Of a DNA stretch of 25,256 nucleotides, positions 22,661 to 25,256 are shown piece after piece. Position 1 is the stretch's first letter. Each line of letters opens with the position of its first letter. The DNA is taken from contig JAVBMQ010000123.1 in assembly GCA_031552335.1 (NCBI GenBank), forward strand, positions 1 to 25,256, written 5' to 3'. This DNA comes from JAISFI01 sp031552335 (GTDB taxonomy: Bacteria; Bacteroidota; Bacteroidia; Bacteroidales; Azobacteroidaceae). Position numbers and translations under genes: made by a program. Below the pieces are notes generated by a model. The model was given only the letters and a program-made list of their open reading frames with translations. It had not been told where the DNA came from and made no database searches.

Positions 22661-23784
22661 TGTTTTTCAGAAATATCATCGGTCAGGAAGAAGTCAAACA
22701 AAATTTGATTCAATCTGTGCAAGAGGGATTTATTCCTCATGCACGGTTAATCTGCGGTCCGGAGGGAACCGGCAAACTCCCCCTGGCCATCGCCTATGCC
22801 CGTTATCTGAACTGCACCAACCGCTCACCGGAAGATGCTTGCGGCAGCTGTCTTTCATGTATTAAATTCAACAAACTGGCACATCCTGATTTGCATTTTG
22901 TTTTCCCCATCATCAAAAACGACAAAAAAAAGAAGGAAATCTGCGATGATTACCTGATGGAATGGAGGGAATTTCTTTTAGAAAAAAGCTATTTCAGTTT
23001 CAATGAATGGTTAGACCATATAGGTGCAGAGAATTCTCAAGGAATGATCTATGCCAAAGAGAGTTCTGAAATCATCAAAAAATTAAACCTGAAGACATAC
23101 GAAGCTGAATATAAAATCATGATCATCTGGTTACCGGAAAAAATGCACGAAGCTTGTTCTAATAAACTTTTGAAAATGATTGAAGAGCCTCCTCTCAAAA
23201 CAGTTTTCTTATTGGTATCTGAAGCTCCTGATCAGATCATTGGTACCATCCAGTCACGCGCTCAACGCTTAAATGTTCGCAATATCAATCAAAAAAGTAT
23301 GGTAGCTGCCCTTCGGGAACAATTCAATTTATCTCCGGAAGAAGCTGTACCCATAGCCCACCTGGCCAATGGAAATTATGTCAAAGCACTCAATCTGATC
23401 AATGACAGTGATGAAATCCGCTATTATCTTGAACTTTTCATTACTATCATGAGAAATTCATGGAAACGGGATGTCAAAAACATGAAGGTAAAAGCAGATG
23501 AATTTGCCTCCCTCGGACGGGAAAAACAAAAAGCATTTCTCAATTACGCACAAAACCAATTGAGAGAAAATTTTATCTACAATCTCCATAATCCCGAAAT
23601 TAACTATCTGAATAAAGAGGAAGAAGCTTTTTCGGTAAACTTCGCTCCCTATGTCAATGAACGCAATGTCATTGACTTTATGAATGAATTAGGACTAGCC
23701 ATGCGTCATATCGAACAAAATGTAAATCCAAGAATGATTTTTTTCGATTTATCCATGAAAATTGCTGTTTTATTAAAAAGATAA
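22660..23784 (+). CDS. holB: DNA polymerase III delta' subunit (clamp loader)
   Basis: AAA+ family subunit of the clamp loader that places the beta clamp on DNA. The N-terminus IIGQEEVKQNL is followed by a Walker A motif GPEGTGK (33-39). A zinc module is intact at C52-X8-C61-X2-C64-X2-C67. The EEPPLKTVFLLVSE and GTIQSRAQRL segments are the conserved sensor/SRC-like region of DnaX/HolB proteins; the SRC arginine motif reads SRAQ here. Length 374 residues is usual for Bacteroidales, longer than in E. coli (334). It overlaps metF by one base and depends on its transcript. DnaX is normally larger and has the SRC triad, so delta' is the better name. Confidence 0.9.
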   Translation: MFFRNIIGQEEVKQNLIQSVQEGFIPHARLICGPEGTGKLPLAIAYARYLNCTNRSPEDACGSCLSCIKFNKLAHPDLHFVFPIIKNDKKKKEICDDYLMEWREFLLEKSYFSFNEWLDHIGAENSQGMIYAKESSEIIKKLNLKTYEAEYKIMIIWLPEKMHEACSNKLLKMIEEPPLKTVFLLVSEAPDQIIGTIQSRAQRLNVRNINQKSMVAALREQFNLSPEEAVPIAHLANGNYVKALNLINDSDEIRYYLELFITIMRNSWKRDVKNMKVKADEFASLGREKQKAFLNYAQNQLRENFIYNLHNPEINYLNKEEEAFSVNFAPYVNERNVIDFMNELGLAMRHIEQNVNPRMIFFDLSMKIAVLLKR

Positions 23785-23787
23785 TAT

Positions 23788-23795
23788 TATTTTTG
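23788..23795 (+). promoter_or_regulatory. marR-family gene promoter, -7 element TATTTTTG
   Basis: TATTTTTG lies 29 bp before ATG 23825, immediately after the holB stop. The operator-like palindrome begins 7 bases downstream. Confidence 0.55.
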
Positions 23796-23802
23796 CAGAA
23801 AC

Positions 23803-23818
23803 AATTGTCTAAACAATT
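23803..23818. promoter_or_regulatory. Candidate MarR operator AATTGT-CTAA-ACAATT
   Basis: Perfect 6-bp arms (23803-23808 and 23813-23818) around a 4-base centre lie at about the transcription start. MarR dimers usually bind 16-20 bp AT-rich palindromes like this one near their own promoter, so autorepression is likely. Confidence 0.5.
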
Positions 23819-23824
23819 ATCAGC

Positions 23825-24280
23825 ATGGATATTTTTGATTTTGATTCGGAATTGGTTTTTGCGATCCTCAACGGTAAAGTTTCTATGGCTGTGAACCGGA
23901 AGTTATACAGAAACTTCAAAAAAGCCGGTTTGGAATTTACGCCTGAACAATGGACCGTATTATCAAACCTCTGGCAACAGGAAGGAATTACTCAACAAGA
24001 CCTGTGCAATGCAACTTTCAAGGACAAACCCAGCATGACCCGCCTGATCGACAACCTGGAAAAACAGGAATTAGTAGAAAGGAAAGCTGATAAAACAGAT
24101 CGCAGAACAAACCTGATTTTTCTTACAAAAAAAGGAAAAAAGCTCAAAGAAACGGCCAATCAAACAGTCTTGACAACTATGCAGGAAGCCTTTTCCGGAT
24201 TGGAAGAAGAAGAATTGCAAGTAGCCAGAAAGGTATTGAAAGTTGTTTTTGAGAATATCAGAGATTCGATGAAAGAGTAA
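23825..24280 (+). CDS. MarR-family transcriptional regulator
   Basis: A 151-residue winged-helix regulator. The N-terminal helix (about 1-30) and C-terminal helices (about 110-150) would form the dimer interface. The wHTH spans about 37-105: helix 2/recognition region EGITQQDLCNATFKDKPSMT, then LIDNLEKQELVERK, and the wing with the conserved DRRTNLIFLTKKG. The DRR motif is a MarR hallmark. It is transcribed from its own promoter, with a palindromic operator candidate over the start. The neighbours give no obvious target: holB is upstream and the acyltransferase gene converges 2 bp past its stop. The ligand is unknown. Confidence 0.92.
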   Translation: MDIFDFDSELVFAILNGKVSMAVNRKLYRNFKKAGLEFTPEQWTVLSNLWQQEGITQQDLCNATFKDKPSMTRLIDNLEKQELVERKADKTDRRTNLIFLTKKGKKLKETANQTVLTTMQEAFSGLEEEELQVARKVLKVVFENIRDSMKE

Positions 24281-24282
24281 AA

Positions 24283-25035
24283 TTATTTATACCTTTCCCA
24301 CAAATCAGATTCTATCACTTGACGTGATTCCGTTAATAATTCCCGGATATTGGTGGTTAACTGACGCATGTCTTCCGACACATACTGTGCCGTATCAATA
24401 GGATCATGAATGATCAATTCCATTTTATGAGGATTCAGGAAATATGAATGGATCGGCATCACGTCAAAAGAACCATTGATTGTAATAGGAACAATGGGTA
24501 ATTTCAGGTCCAAAGCCATTTGATAAGCCCCTTTTTTGAATATACGCATTTTTCCGTCAGGTGTTCGGGATCCCTCCGGAAAAATCACAACAGAAGCTCC
24601 ACCGACCAACTTTTTCTCTGCTTCTTCAATCGTTTTAACAGCAGCTTTGGGATTAGAATTGTCTACAAAAATAAAACCGGCCATTTCACAGGCTTTTCCA
24701 ACGAAAGGAATTTTACGCAGACTTTTCTTCATCACCCACTTGATATGATGGCCTAAGTATCCGTATACCAAAAAAATATCATAAGATCCCTGATGATTGG
24801 CCACAAAAATATAAGATTGCTTCTTGTTTAGTTTTTCTTTTCCGGTAACTTTTATAGGGCAAAGGGAAATAATACATGTAATCCTCGACCATAACATACC
24901 CGGATAATAGGCAAAAAACTTTTCACCGCCACAAAAACATCCGATGGTAACAATCACCGCAGTCAGAATGGTTAATACCAGAAAAAGCGGCAACCAGATA
25001 AAAATTTGATAAATGAAAGACAGTACCTTTTTCAT
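24283..25035 (-). CDS. plsC: 1-acyl-sn-glycerol-3-phosphate acyltransferase
   Basis: Makes phosphatidic acid from lysophosphatidic acid at the inner membrane. The N-terminal hydrophobic helix (about 8-38) anchors it. The catalytic HX4D is NHQGSYD (H81, D86), and the phosphate-binding motif is FPEGSRT (E154-R157). FVDNSNPKAAVKTIEEAE is the usual block III region. Length 250 residues is standard, making this the better classical PlsC candidate of the two acyltransferases in the window. I chose ATG 25035; the TTG at 25050 lies at or above the predicted transcription start. It converges with the MarR gene, with stops 2 bp apart. Confidence 0.92.
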   Translation of the reverse strand: MKKVLSFIYQIFIWLPLFLVLTILTAVIVTIGCFCGGEKFFAYYPGMLWSRITCIISLCPIKVTGKEKLNKKQSYIFVANHQGSYDIFLVYGYLGHHIKWVMKKSLRKIPFVGKACEMAGFIFVDNSNPKAAVKTIEEAEKKLVGGASVVIFPEGSRTPDGKMRIFKKGAYQMALDLKLPIVPITINGSFDVMPIHSYFLNPHKMELIIHDPIDTAQYVSEDMRQLTTNIRELLTESRQVIESDLWERYK

Positions 25036-25054
25036 CTCATTAAAAATCAAGTCA

Positions 25055-25062
25055 CAAATGTA
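25055..25062 (-). promoter_or_regulatory. plsC promoter, -7 element TACATTTG
   Basis: On the minus strand TACATTTG lies 19 bp upstream of ATG 25035, giving a leader of about 12 nt. This supports the shorter start. Confidence 0.55.
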
Positions 25063-25070
25063 CTGAGAAA

Positions 25071-25096
25071 AATTAAAAATTGAAAATTTTTTAATT
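25071..25096. repeat. AT-only imperfect inverted repeat
   Basis: AATTAAAAA (25071-25079) pairs with TTTTTTAATT (25087-25096) around a short centre. The composition resembles the longer TTTTGAATT palindrome after pgi. It may be a weak terminator or simple AT-rich sequence. Confidence 0.35.
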
Positions 25097-25219
25097 AGTT
25101 GAAAGTAATTACTCTGAGACTAAAAAATAATTCTTAATTAGGGTCTGCTGAATAAATCTATCCCTTTGATATATAGTAAAATAAATCTGATTATTCATGG
25201 TTTTTTAATATAAAATTCG

Positions 25220-25227
25220 TATCTTTG
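25220..25227 (+). promoter_or_regulatory. Promoter -7 element TATCTTTG of the gene at the right edge
   Basis: Matches TAnnTTTG and lies 20 bp before ATG 25248. Confidence 0.5.
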
Positions 25228-25247
25228 AGTGTTAAAAAGTCGATTTT

Positions 25248-25256
25248 ATGAAGTTT
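25248..25256 (+). CDS. First codons of a gene cut by the window edge (possibly a transposase)
   Basis: ATG AAG TTT lies 20 bp downstream of a TAnnTTTG box. Only three codons are visible, so identity rests on the IS-like terminal repeat upstream. Confidence 0.35.

Larger units (their letters stand above)
25141..25256 (+). mobile_element. Probable left end of an insertion sequence, truncated by the window edge
   Basis: GGGTCTGCTGAATAAATC (25141-25158) differs from the 18-bp terminal repeat of IS903 (IS5 family, from memory) at only three positions. It is followed by an AT-rich leader, a TATCTTTG promoter and an ATG 107 bp in, the layout expected at the transposase-proximal end of an IS. The right end, the transposase body and any target duplication lie outside the window. 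Confidence 0.45.

Noticed and set aside
1..25256. CRISPR arrays and rRNA genes
   Set aside because: No regularly spaced repeats of 25-40 bp and no rRNA-like sequence were seen on either strand.

Overview
This is a chromosomal segment from a member of the Bacteroidia, most likely Bacteroidales; the genus cannot be resolved from the sequence alone. Three things point there. Many genes are preceded by the Bacteroidetes -7 element TAnnTTTG. Shine-Dalgarno sequences are nearly absent. Several gene sets are typical of the group: a GT3 glycogen synthase next to a DUF3417-type glucan phosphorylase, lysS-gpsA-pgi, a 576-residue LysS, and a lone pheS.

Layout. (1) 1-2180 is the decayed edge of a defence or mobile region. 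It holds the C-terminal part of a type I restriction HsdR subunit, then 831 bp without an intact gene. That stretch contains helically phased CGG/CGAAGT repeats, an orphan promoter with a palindromic operator-like sequence, and the remnant of a SIR2-like defence protein. (2) 2258-4562 holds marC (+) facing a three-gene minus-strand operon (97-aa unknown, PlsC-like acyltransferase, nitrilase/omega-amidase). The nitrilase reads through into the antisense of marC. (3) 4754-9028 is a glycogen operon (GT3 synthase, GT35 phosphorylase) ending in a perfect 16-bp terminator stem. (4) 9123-10483 holds an MFS transporter and tRNA-Val(GAC) on the minus strand, divergent from (5) lysS-gpsA-pgi (10566-14687), which ends at a very long AT-rich hairpin. 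(6) 14796-17861 encodes a HAD phosphatase, a DoxX membrane protein, a BamA/TamA-like outer-membrane barrel and an HdeD/DUF308 membrane protein. (7) 17922-19604 encodes PheS and endonuclease III. (8) 19628-21628 (minus) is ilvE with a downstream aldo/keto reductase, divergent from (9) metF-holB, then a MarR regulator with its own candidate operator. (10) A PlsC acyltransferase (minus) follows. The right edge looks like the left end of an insertion sequence: an IS903-like terminal repeat, an internal promoter and the first codons of an ORF.

Most of the window is ordinary core metabolism: glycogen storage and breakdown, sugar phosphate and glycerol phosphate metabolism, translation, DNA repair and replication, folate and branched-chain amino-acid metabolism. 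The unusual parts are the relic region at the left, the nitrilase/marC overlap, the long palindrome after pgi, compact divergent promoters, and the putative IS end. I found no intact undescribed multi-gene system.
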